The notes under the pieces are model-generated. The model was not told where the DNA came from. It saw nothing but the letters and a program-made list of their open reading frames with translations, and made no database searches. Made by a program: the position numbers and the translations under genes. From assembly GCA_020975725.1 (NCBI GenBank), contig QXJR01000012.1, forward strand, positions 495,001 to 559,000: 64,000 nucleotides of DNA, given 5' to 3'. The DNA comes from Picocystis sp. L7 (taxonomy: Eukaryota > Chlorophyta > Picocystophyceae > Picocystales > Picocystaceae). Positions 1 to 8,530 of this stretch are shown piece by piece (position 1 is the first letter of the stretch; the number at the start of each line of letters is the position of its first letter).

Positions 1-1516
1 CTTCGGGCGCCTTGCCACGAAGCCTTTCTGAACGAAACACTTCTCCCGGACGATAACATGGTCCGCGATTCGAAAGACACCGATCGTTCGAACCCATCGA
101 GGAAACGAACCAACACCGATCGGGCGCGAGGGGTGCTCGAGGGATCGAGAACCACCGACTAAACCCCAATCGAAACACAGAAAACACGCTTTTGAAGGAG
201 CGCAGTAGACTGTGACGTTGGTTCGTTCCCGAGTCGAAGACCGGGCTTTCCGCAGACCCGTCCATGGCGCGAGCCGAAAGTCGACCGCTCGACCCATCCC
301 ATCACCGAAGAAGAAGACGAAGAGCATCGAACCCCGCCACGTCCTTTCGAACCTGGCGTTGTTGGAGAACTCAGCTGCTTGATGTCGTCGACTCGGTAAA
401 GAGATGGGGAACGGACGCCTTCCGTCCTCGCCGTCGTGCCCAGACTAGGTCTGCACACCGTGTATCAACACGAATTCCTCCTCCTGCACCGCACACGCTT
501 TCACAGATCGAGCTCGGGTCACGTCCTTCGATCCATCCCTTCTAGGAACCGTGTTTCAGGCCCCCGATGAAAGGGTGGTTTCGAAAGGCGCGTCGAACCG
601 AGCATCGGTGGGAAAACGGCGGCGACAGCCGTGGAAACGGCACGCTCTCTCGTCGAAGAGAACGGTCCATCGCTTTGTTTCGCTTTCGGGGAGGTACGCT
701 TTCTCCTTTGTTTCTCGACCGACCCAAACGAATGCGTCGACGAGAGGGAGAGAAAAGCGCTGGTCCTGGACCGGTGGTCGGATGAAACGCAAGACGGGAT
801 GGAACCTGTGTGCACGGAGCCGAAGAAGCAGAGCGAACCGGAAGTTTCCGATCCGTCGCTTGTCCAACTCGTGCGGTTTTCCCCGCTCGCCATCGGCCTC
901 AGCCCGCCCGAAAGCCTTGTCACTCATCGAGCTACTGCTCGAACAACCGAGGAACGACCTCGAAAGAAAGAAACCGCAAACGGATGGTGTGTTACCGTCG
1001 CGTTCGTGGGATCGCTCTCCGAGGCGCCCTCGGGACGTGACCGATCCGTGGATCGTGTCGACGCCGTCGAGGTTCGCTGGAGCGAAGCGAGGAAAGGAGA
1101 CAGCCGCGAAGGATGCAACGAGACGCGGCTCGACGCGTGCGTCGAGTCGGCCTGTGCATTCGCAACCCTCCTTCCTCATAGTACCCCAGGACCTCGTGCA
1201 AGCGACCCCATGTGCGGAGGGTCCACATTATCGTCGTATGCAGTTTTGATTGATAGCTGCAGTACGTGGAATCGATGCGAAATCACCCCGGTTGGTTGAT
1301 CCGTTCGATTCGGCGTTGGAAACCGCCCCGGCCCTTCCTCCCAGGAATGGACCGCCCCTGGAGCCATCCGAGGTCTCATCCTGGGGTTCCACTTGGCTGC
1401 ATGGGTTCAATCCTTCGGGTCTGTTCCGGATCTAAACCCCAATCCTTTCCCAACTGTATACGGGGGAGAACCGAGGGTGAGAGGGAAACCGTGGCGAGTG
1501 GATCTCCGACACGACG
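1..1516. other. Gene-free 5' flank
   Basis: No reading frame here gives a recognisable protein. The stretch is GC-rich with many TCG/CGA words, like the promoter regions elsewhere in the window, and its long open frames on both strands look like by-products of that composition. A short inverted repeat (CCAGG/CCTGG, near 1343-1360) lies about 160 nt before the first gene. An untranslated exon of the gene at 1517 cannot be excluded. Confidence 0.5.
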
Positions 1517-2635
1517 ATGCGTGTTTCGCAACCGTGGACTGGAACGAGGACGGCGAAGGCGCGGCGGTCGACCGCGTTGCTGTCCACAAGGGAGGATGGG
1601 AAGGTGGATCGTGTGTCCCTCCTCATACGTACGTCCGAAAAACTGGCGCCCTACGATCGACAGCTGTACAACAAGGCCATGGCGATCTGGGAGGAGGTGG
1701 AGACGCTACAACCCAAACAACGCATGAAGCTGCTGCAAAGACTCAGCGATAAAGACATACAAAACCTGTGGTACATTGCAGGAGACAGGTATAAAGTAGA
1801 CGCATCGATCCGCAACAAGGTCATGGGACCCGAGTACTCCGTGCGGAAAGAGTTCCCTTTCGGATTCGAGGAGGCGAGACCGACGTTGTCTGGAGGAGAA
1901 GATCCGTCCTTCGTTCGATATCAAGGCAGAGCTATCGGAGTCCCACCTTTTTTGCGGCGTTTCGAAAAGGTGTTCTGGATGCCGCCCATGACCACGGACC
2001 TGAAAGGCCGGGTGCTCCTGCGGAAAGGGAGCTTCTTGGGGTCGCTGTGGCCGCTCTACTTCAATGTCAACCTTGCTTCGTCAGTTGTGCCAGGAACAGG
2101 GGAACTGGCAGATACGACACTTGAGTATTTGGATCCAAATCTGCTGGGATTAGACGTTGCAGACATCCCAGAGTTGGATAACTCCCAGAAGATGCGCAGC
2201 TATTGGAACAAGCTTCTTTTGATGTCTTTGGTAACTGCCGCTCTTGCACTCTACGTTGCTTCAAGGTTCATGCGAGTGACTCTTGTTCCTGTAGATGCCT
2301 TGCTCAGGAATCTTCTCCAGAGGCCCTTTTTCCTTGCTTTCACGGGGCTCTTTTGGCTGATGGCCACCGCCCTCGTAGCGGCTGTGACATTGCCGGAAAC
2401 TTCCCCCTGGCCCTTCCCTCGCCGGCAGCTGCCTCCATTCTCCGGGTTGGTGGACTACCTTCGCCACGTTGGGCCTGGTGTTTTCGTGGGAGTGGGTTGG
2501 AAACCACCTGGCAGGAGGCCACCAACGTGGTGGCCGTGGGAGAATTGGAACCCATGGGATACAAGTCAGCTACCGAAGACAGGACTGAATGGCGAGAGGA
2601 AATTCTTCACGTTTATTATGGTGAGATCAACATGA
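1517..2635 (+). CDS. Unrecognised protein with two C-terminal membrane segments
   Basis: I do not recognise this 372-residue protein. The first ~45 residues are rich in Arg, Ser and Thr and nearly lack acids early on, as in an organellar transit peptide. A soluble part follows with a helical stretch (ETLQPKQRMKLLQRLSDKDI, about residues 62-81). Two hydrophobic segments lie at about 232-250 and 270-290, and a Trp/Pro-rich tail ends the protein. A second in-frame Met at 1679 could start a shorter form without the transit-like region. It is tail-to-tail with the ARFRP1 gene, only 31 nt between stops. A plastid or mitochondrial membrane protein is a guess from the N terminus and the hydrophobic segments. 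Confidence 0.6.
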   Translation: MRVSQPWTGTRTAKARRSTALLSTREDGKVDRVSLLIRTSEKLAPYDRQLYNKAMAIWEEVETLQPKQRMKLLQRLSDKDIQNLWYIAGDRYKVDASIRNKVMGPEYSVRKEFPFGFEEARPTLSGGEDPSFVRYQGRAIGVPPFLRRFEKVFWMPPMTTDLKGRVLLRKGSFLGSLWPLYFNVNLASSVVPGTGELADTTLEYLDPNLLGLDVADIPELDNSQKMRSYWNKLLLMSLVTAALALYVASRFMRVTLVPVDALLRNLLQRPFFLAFTGLFWLMATALVAAVTLPETSPWPFPRRQLPPFSGLVDYLRHVGPGVFVGVGWKPPGRRPPTWWPWENWNPWDTSQLPKTGLNGERKFFTFIMVRST

Positions 2636-2666
2636 GGAGAGCAGGAAGCTGCAAAGCAGTGGGTAT

Positions 2667-3374
2667 CTAAGCAGCATGTGATGAAGCTTTTTTCCTCAGT
2701 GACGCTGTTCGGGGACTTCTCCTAACTGCATTGACCAACCAATGGATGACACCACCAATCCCGTCGCCTGTGTAGGAACACGCAGGTACTGTCGTGCACT
2801 GCTGATGATAGTACCTGTCCACACCCAAAGCTTCAGCTACCTTCATGGGGGAGTACGCCTCCTCTTTGTCCTGCTTATTGGCGACGATCATGACTGGGGC
2901 GTTCTTCAAGTCCCGGTTCGAGAGGATGCCTTCCAAAATATCCCTGGAAACACAGAGCCTCTCGTGATCTGCAGAATCTACTACAAAAATAACGGCATGT
3001 GCTTCTTCAAAGTACTTTTCCCATATTGAACGAAGTCCCACTTGTCCCCCAAGATCCCAAAAAATCAGTTTCGCACTGCTGACCTCCACTTGGCCAATGT
3101 TCAATCCAACGGTTGGCAAGATTTTCGACGGGTCGAGGCCTTGGATTTCGGAATACAGCGTTTTGATCCTTTCCAGCAGCGTCGTTTTTCCTGCCTGCAC
3201 ATCCAAATCGCCGCACGAGTTCATGTCAATCCTCCAGATCGGTAACTTCGAGCTCGCGACCCTCTTTGTCAGAGGTATTTCTCCCGCTCGCACCTTGTCG
3301 ATCCCGAGGATGAGAATGTGATACTCCTCCTTGCGCAGCACGTACGACCACAGGCCGTGAAGGAGGGAAAACAT
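2667..3374 (-). CDS. ARFRP1: ARFRP1/Arl3-type small GTPase (one intron)
   Basis: This is an ARF-related GTPase of the trans-Golgi, family ARFRP1 (yeast Arl3). Spliced, it gives about 202 residues, the family length. It starts MFSLLHGLW, like yeast Arl3, whose Met-Phe N terminus is acetylated by NatC for Golgi targeting through Sys1. Visible motifs are a P-loop GIDKAGKTT, PTVGLNIG (switch I), WDLGGQ (switch II) and NKQD. The P-loop is complete only after removal of a 99-nt intron at 3195-3293 (donor GTGCGAG, acceptor GTGCAG). The intron is a multiple of three and stop-free, so an unspliced reading adds 33 foreign residues inside the P-loop. A hairpin lies about 85-100 nt upstream of the ATG. 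Confidence 0.93.
   Translation of the reverse strand: MFSLLHGLWSYVLRKEEYHILILGIDKVRAGEIPLTKRVASSKLPIWRIDMNSCGDLDVQAGKTTLLERIKTLYSEIQGLDPSKILPTVGLNIGQVEVSSAKLIFWDLGGQVGLRSIWEKYFEEAHAVIFVVDSADHERLCVSRDILEGILSNRDLKNAPVMIVANKQDKEEAYSPMKVAEALGVDRYYHQQCTTVPACSYTGDGIGGVIHWLVNAVRRSPRTASLRKKASSHAA
3195..3293 (-). other. Intron in ARFRP1
   Basis: Donor AAG|GTGCGAG and acceptor GTGCAG|GCAGG. Removing it restores the GxDKAGKT P-loop exactly. It is 99 nt long, in frame and without stops. Confidence 0.9.
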
Positions 3375-3458
3375 CCTTTCCACGTCTTCGTGCGTATCCC
3401 TATGCGAGAACTCTCCAGGCAGGTCCTCTCGGAATCCGACACGCGAGGCGCGTGTCCT

Positions 3459-3475
3459 GGGAGTCAGGAGCTCCC
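3459..3475 (-). promoter_or_regulatory. Hairpin upstream of ARFRP1
   Basis: A 5-bp stem GGGAG/CTCCC with a 7-nt loop, 85-101 nt before the ATG. The stem equals that of the sense hairpins before RF1 and villin; the loop does not match their AAGAAA core. Confidence 0.35.
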
Positions 3476-4566
3476 GAAGTCGCGCGTCCTTGCGTTGTGT
3501 CTGAAACGTTCCTTGCAGGAAAGCCCTACTGGGCTCGACAGGGTTGTGAGGGGGTTGTGAAAAGTGGCCCAGGGGAAGGAGGGTGGTAAGACCGATCAAG
3601 GCACCAGCAGGGGGCGGTGAGCACGAACCGTGCCATGGGAGCTGGGACGAAGGAATACGGGTGGGAGATCGGTCAAAGGGAGCCGGTGACCATGGGAGCG
3701 GATGCCAAAGGCAAACCAAGCGAGATCTGGCGAGGCAAGGACAAGAAGGAACTCGAGGGCGAAACCCCATTAAAGGGCATGCATCGATGTAGCAATAGCG
3801 TGCATCTTCAAATGCGTCCAATGCGTGTGACCTTGCTTCAGGTTGATCGCCTTTCGTACTTGCAAAAGATGGGGAGTTCGATTGTGTGGGCATGCACGTT
3901 GAGACTATATTCAGGGTTGACTTGTTGAAAATCTTCGCCAATGCGCCATTCGGAAGATGACCCAAACGAGACCCATTTAGGCGGTGAGTTAGCCACGAAA
4001 ACGCCATGCACCCGTTCAACGATGGGCCCTTGTTCGGCACTTTGCATCGAACGGTGGTTTCCAAGAGGCCAACATCTTATCAAGGAGGTAACACAGCTTC
4101 GCAACCAGATGATACATGCGTCTTCCTCCGATCTAGTTTGTGGACGGAACAGTCGGAGGAGATAGCCTTTGTGACCACACCAATGCTTTTGAAAAATTCC
4201 CATCGTGCAATTGTGCACCCGCGGGCGTTTGGGGATTGCGAACTTTTTTTGTCCGGTGCACACACCCTTCTCGGTATGTCAACGCAAGCAGGTAGGTACA
4301 TCATCGGGAGACGATTTGAGCAGGGCATGTTCGATTTGGGTCTACGCAAATTGCACGCACCCAAGGAAAGGTCGACAAGGACGCAATTGAACCGAGAGAC
4401 CGAGCCATCTCCGTTCGCTGAGCGTTCCCGTAGGCAGCACCGCCCAACGCACCCACGTCTCCTGAGCCACGTGGGTGCGGGCCTGTACGGCAAGCTCCAT
4501 CCACCAACCGCACACCACGTCTCTCGGGGTCCCTCGGCTCGAGCCTCCCTCTGTGTCCCTCAACGA

Positions 4567-4584
4567 GGAGAGAAGAAACTCCCC
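4567..4584 (+). promoter_or_regulatory. 5' hairpin with AGAAGAAA loop, upstream of RF1
   Basis: Stem GGAG/CTCC closing the loop AGAAGAAA, in sense orientation about 96-113 nt before the ATG. It is one of five similar hairpins found before start codons in this window. Confidence 0.45.
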
Positions 4585-4679
4585 CTGGGTGGTGGGGTTC
4601 ACCACTGAGTGGATTGGTTTCGATCCAGGCAAGCCCTGGGCCAAGCAGATCAGGTGGTGCAGCACGGTGGTGTGGCAGC

Positions 4680-5840
4680 ATGGCGGCGGTCGTGCGTCCA
4701 CATGCCGGGTTTTTCCGGCGCGTGCGTCGATCTCCGCGAGGGTTGTGCCGTGCTGCAGAACCCTACATGGTCGAGAAACTGGATTCGGCGGAGAGGACGT
4801 ACAAGGAACTGTCCTTGCGGCTGGCCGATCCCGATGTGGCTGGGAACCCAAGCGAATACCAACGCCTGAGCAAGACAGTGGCGGAGCTCACCGACGTGGT
4901 GGAGACGTACGATAGGTACAAGACCGTATCGGTCGAGAGGAAGGATGCGAAAGTCATGCTGAAAGAATCGGCATCGGACCCGGAGATGAGCGCCATGGTC
5001 GAAGAGGAATTGGCCCAGCTGGAAGCGGAAGAGACCGAGCTGCTGGACAAGCTCAAGGTCATGTTACTACCCAAAGATCCGCTGGACGAAAAGAATATCA
5101 TGCTCGAAATCCGTGCGGGGACCGGAGGGGATGAAGCAGGGATCTGGGCTGGAGACCTGGTGCGGATGTTCACGAAGTACGCGCAAACCCAGGGATGGAA
5201 AGTGGAGTACGTGAGCAACTCAATCGCAGAGGCAGGTGGATACAAGGAGTGCGTGCTGCAGATATCAGGGGACAAGGTGTATAGCAAACTCAAGTATGAG
5301 GCAGGGGTGCACCGCGTGCAACGTGTACCCGCCACAGAGTCCCAGGGCAGAGTACATACATCGACAGCCACCGTTGCTGTCATGCCAGAGGTGGACGAAG
5401 TCATGGTTAAAATTGACCCAATTGACATAGAGATTTCGACCGCACGATCTGGTGGGGCGGGTGGGCAAAATGTGAACAAGGTCGAGACAGCTGTCGATCT
5501 CATGCACAAGCCCACCGGCATCCGAATATTCTGTACAGAGGAGCGTTCCCAGCTCAAAAATAAAGAGCGAGCGCTGTCACTCCTGCGAGCCAAACTGTAT
5601 GAAATGGAGCTTGAGAAGCAGTTAAGCGAGGTCACATCGCGGCGTCGGGCCCAGGTAGGCACAGGGGCGCGGTCAGAGAAAATCAAGACCTACAACTACA
5701 AGGACAGCCGCTGTTCTGACCACCGCACTAAGGTCAACTACGACCTTGCCAAGGTTCTCGAGGGTGATTTGGAACCGATCATCCAGGAGTGTATCTCTGC
5801 TGATCAGAAAGAGATGCTTGAATCCCTCAGCTCGCAATAG
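4680..5840 (+). CDS. prfA: Organellar peptide chain release factor 1
   Basis: A bacterial-type class I release factor that ends translation at UAA and UAG in a plastid or mitochondrion. It has 386 residues, against about 360 for bacterial RF1. The extra N terminus ([18 protein letters not shown]) is Arg-rich and suits a transit peptide. The PAT codon-recognition tripeptide is in [14 protein letters not shown], which marks RF1 rather than RF2. The catalytic GGQ is in [14 protein letters not shown], and the C-terminal SEKIKTYNY block is typical of the family. I chose the ATG at 4680, the first in-frame ATG of the open frame. Plastid versus mitochondrial location cannot be decided from sequence. 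An AATAAA lies 65 nt past the stop. Confidence 0.95.
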   Translation: MAAVVRPHAGFFRRVRRSPRGLCRAAEPYMVEKLDSAERTYKELSLRLADPDVAGNPSEYQRLSKTVAELTDVVETYDRYKTVSVERKDAKVMLKESASDPEMSAMVEEELAQLEAEETELLDKLKVMLLPKDPLDEKNIMLEIRAGTGGDEAGIWAGDLVRMFTKYAQTQGWKVEYVSNSIAEAGGYKECVLQISGDKVYSKLKYEAGVHRVQRVPATESQGRVHTSTATVAVMPEVDEVMVKIDPIDIEISTARSGGAGGQNVNKVETAVDLMHKPTGIRIFCTEERSQLKNKERALSLLRAKLYEMELEKQLSEVTSRRRAQVGTGARSEKIKTYNYKDSRCSDHRTKVNYDLAKVLEGDLEPIIQECISADQKEMLESLSSQ

Positions 5841-5904
5841 CTGCCAAATCCGCCTCAATAAGCGGTCTTCGGAGAGAATCCACCCCAGTCCCAATCGCAG
5901 GATC

Positions 5905-5910
5905 AATAAA
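5905..5910 (+). terminator. AATAAA poly(A) signal after RF1
   Basis: AATAAA 65 nt downstream of the RF1 stop, in the short gap to the convergent macrodomain gene. Confidence 0.4.
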
Positions 5911-5985
5911 CATTCACTCGCAGGAGCACGTGCTGCCGCGCCCTTTCCTGTTCCCGCATTGCAATTGTCAATTCCGTCTCATTCT

Positions 5986-6558
5986 TCACTCCCCAAGTTC
6001 TTCTGGGAGCGACTCCAGGGTGCGTTCCGCTTCCTGAAGCCAAGCTTGGTACGCTTCGTCGTTGAACATCACGAAGTGTATTTCTTGGACACTCTGTGCA
6101 TGCTCTGCACACGCTTTCAAAGCCACTTTCGCTGCATCGTTCATTGGGAACCCGTATATCCCACACGAAACGGCAGGAAACGCAATGGTTTGCACGCCGT
6201 TGTCGTTTGCGAGCCTCAGGCAGTTGCGATAGCAGCTTTCTAGCGTCGGTCCGTCGGTTCGCAGGTTCTCGAATATCGGTCCGACGGTGTGGATGACATA
6301 ATTGCACGGTAGATTGAAGGCTGGTGTGATCCTTGCTTCCCCTGGTGGGCATCGAACGCCTGGGCGCACGCATTCGACTTTCTCGCACGCTTGTCGGAGC
6401 TGTGGACCGGCAGCTGCGTGCAGTGCGCCATCCACACCACCGCCACCCAGCATCCGCGAGTTCGCCGCGTTGACCACCGCGTCTCCTTGCCACCGTGTCA
6501 GATCCCCAAGCTGGAGCACCAGCGTGGCACGCGACGGCGAGAGGAGAAAGCGCGCCAT
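5986..6558 (-). CDS. Macrodomain ADP-ribosyl hydrolase (MacroD type)
   Basis: A stand-alone macrodomain of 190 residues. It probably removes ADP-ribose from proteins or hydrolyses O-acetyl-ADP-ribose. The hallmark NAANSRMLGGGGVDGALH loop, the GEARITPAFNLPCNYVIHTV strand and the phosphate loop SCGIYGFP are all present, as in MacroD1/2 and bacterial YmdB-type enzymes. It starts at the first in-frame ATG (MARFLLSPS). No targeting signal is obvious. It faces RF1 tail-to-tail with 145 nt between stops, which need not mean a functional link. Confidence 0.92.
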   Translation of the reverse strand: MARFLLSPSRATLVLQLGDLTRWQGDAVVNAANSRMLGGGGVDGALHAAAGPQLRQACEKVECVRPGVRCPPGEARITPAFNLPCNYVIHTVGPIFENLRTDGPTLESCYRNCLRLANDNGVQTIAFPAVSCGIYGFPMNDAAKVALKACAEHAQSVQEIHFVMFNDEAYQAWLQEAERTLESLPEELGE

Positions 6559-7790
6559 CGCTTCTCCGGCGTCGGGTCGTCCTCGTCGAAACGTTCCAAC
6601 CACAATTCTGTGCACCCTTCATCTGCACCTTGTCCTAAGAAGGAAAAAACAGTATGAGGTTGAGTCGGAAAGGGACAAGGATTGGATGGAAGGACAAGGA
6701 TTGATGCAGGTGCAATCTATGGTATGCCCGTGGAGGCTTCAACGTACGCAACCAAGGCGGAGTGCATGCAAAGAAATGTCTAGCACATGGATGAGGGTCG
6801 AATGCATCCGTGCTTAGTCCTAGTGAAGGTACCCTCGGACAACATTGCCTAGGACGATCATAAGATTGGTGGAGAGCACGTTGCCACACCCTTTCGTAGC
6901 TTATTTCGTCGAGAAGAGTGTGAACACGAAATCGTCCGTTGCATGAGCTCTTTCCCCGTCCAAGAATGCTTGCTCAAGGCAATGGCCACAAGAGTACGGA
7001 TCTTGCTTGTCTCCCGCAAGATGTTTGAGAGGGGTGCGACACGTCGCGTTCGTTGCAAGCTCATCGACCGTCATCTACAAACCGTTGGTAACGAGCGCCC
7101 ACGTCGACATGGCGATTCCAAGCCAAGCATTTGTTAGGGCCTGCCCTATGAAGCGATACTTTGTTCATGCCGAGCCCACCGTTCGCGGCCGAACCTTCTC
7201 CGCACGATTTCTTTGTGGCCGTCAACTTCCCATCCGCCTTGATTGGAGGCCCGTTTCCCCCATCTCCTAACATGCATGTGCATCGATGGGCTTGTCCCCT
7301 CTTCCATCGACGCACAGATTGCATGTTCCCCTCGTGGACGGGCTCTCGTTCCGTGGGGGCACTTCTGGCTCTTCCATCCAGTTCCGGGGTGCGGATGGTG
7401 TACCTTGGGACCTTGATGAACGTCCTCCGACGAGATGGGCGTGGCCTAGCTTTTGGTCGCGTCCACAAGTCTACGTTTCCTCCATTTGCCGTTCCCTCCA
7501 TGCGGTCCCTTGGGTCGACCCGTTCCTTTTCCGACCGATCCTTTTGAAAGGGAAGTGCGTCGATGAACCGGGGATTCATCGGCACGGCTCTCCTTTCCCC
7601 CTTCGGTTTTCCCTTCGGTCTGAGGGGGGTCGATTCCACTTCCCACTCGAGTGCCCTCGTGTCGATGCTCCGACACGAGCTCAAGGCCACACACGTGCGA
7701 CCACGTGACGAAGCAAGCGCGAGTGGACGCCTGTTGCATCGTATAGGCGTGGGAAGTTCCGCCTGGACGAGAGGGAGAAGCACGTCCGCC
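6559..7790. promoter_or_regulatory. Divergent intergenic region, macrodomain gene / COAE
   Basis: About 1.2 kb with no recognisable gene. Open frames antisense to the COAE 5' end (to about 7060) give no known protein. A perfect inverted repeat CGATGAA/TTCATCG with a 7-nt loop lies at 7561-7581, and two in-frame ATGs of COAE occur at 7563 and 7665, so transcription probably starts upstream of about 7560. Confidence 0.45.
7561..7581 (+). promoter_or_regulatory. Inverted repeat upstream of COAE
   Basis: Seven-bp perfect stem CGATGAA/TTCATCG, loop CCGGGGA, overlapping the most upstream in-frame ATG of the COAE frame. Confidence 0.3.
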
Positions 7791-8417
7791 ATGAACACGC
7801 TCGTGGTGGGACTGACGGGCGGCATCGCGGCGGGAAAGTCCACGATTGGAACGTTCCTACGACGACGCGACGTGCCGGTGCTCGAAGCCGACCGCGTCGT
7901 GGAACAGCTCTACGCACCTGGAGGAGCCGCGGTCGGTCCACTGCGGTCCATCTGTCCCGAAGCCGTGGATGAAGACGGCGGTGTGGATCGCACCCTCCTT
8001 GCCCAAGCACTCCGCCAACATCCGGAGCGGCTCAAGCAAGTGGAAGCAGCCGTCCATCCGCTCGTCGAACAAGCCAGACTGGATTTCGTGGAGCAGAACA
8101 GAAGCATGGGAGTTCCAATGGTGGTCGTGGACGTGCCGCTGCTCTACGAAACCGGTGGCGAAGCGTACGTGGACGCCGTCATCTTGGCGCACGCCGACCG
8201 GAACGTGCGCGAAAAGCGAGCCATCGAGCGACCTGGGATGACCAAGGACAAGCTGGACATGATACTCGCACGGCAGTGGTCCGACGATGTCAAGGCGAAA
8301 CGCGCTGACTTCGTGATCGACACCGGAGGCGACCTCGCACACGCAGAGGCACAACTCGACGCGGTCCTCGCCGACATTCGTGCCAAACGGATCCCTCCTC
8401 GACGGGATGCGCCGTAG
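7791..8417 (+). CDS. COAE: Dephospho-CoA kinase
   Basis: Catalyses the last step of coenzyme A synthesis, ATP-dependent phosphorylation of the 3'-OH of dephospho-CoA. The P-loop GLTGGIAAGKST is at residues 8-19 of a 208-residue protein, the size of bacterial CoaE. VVDVPLLYETGGEAYVD is the conserved core, and ARQWSDDVKAKRADFVIDT is the lid and C-terminal motif. The start was set at MNTLVVGLTGG, where homology begins. The frame continues upstream with ATGs at 7665 and 7563; the 7665 start would add an Arg/His-rich leader (MLRHELKATHVRPR) that looks like a mitochondrial presequence. It is convergent with villin (113 nt). Confidence 0.93.
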   Translation: MNTLVVGLTGGIAAGKSTIGTFLRRRDVPVLEADRVVEQLYAPGGAAVGPLRSICPEAVDEDGGVDRTLLAQALRQHPERLKQVEAAVHPLVEQARLDFVEQNRSMGVPMVVVDVPLLYETGGEAYVDAVILAHADRNVREKRAIERPGMTKDKLDMILARQWSDDVKAKRADFVIDTGGDLAHAEAQLDAVLADIRAKRIPPRRDAP

Positions 8418-8530
8418 CAAAAGAGGCGAATCGAAGCGGCATACGATGCGCACGAGTGGAAGGGCGAGGATGTCGGAAGGAGCTGCGGGCAGAGAAGAAG
8501 GAATCGAATCGGATGAACCTCAGCAGCGTT

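Larger units (their letters stand above)
3375..4679. promoter_or_regulatory. Divergent intergenic region, ARFRP1 / RF1
   Basis: About 1.3 kb between two divergent start codons. The ends are GC-rich and promoter-like, with hairpins at 3459-3475 and 4567-4584 near the two genes. The middle, roughly 3780-4350, is AT-richer and shows no recognisable coding sequence. A second inverted repeat, GACACGC/GCGTGTC, lies near 3438-3456. Confidence 0.5.

Noticed and set aside
551-1249. Long overlapping open frames on both strands in the first 1.3 kb
   Set aside because: Low-complexity Arg/Ser-rich products, no motif, and they occur in several frames at once. GC-rich sequence with few AT-rich stops gives such frames by chance.
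7061-7843. A 260-residue minus-strand frame antisense to the COAE 5' region
   Set aside because: No recognisable domain and it overlaps the conserved COAE N terminus; likely by chance.
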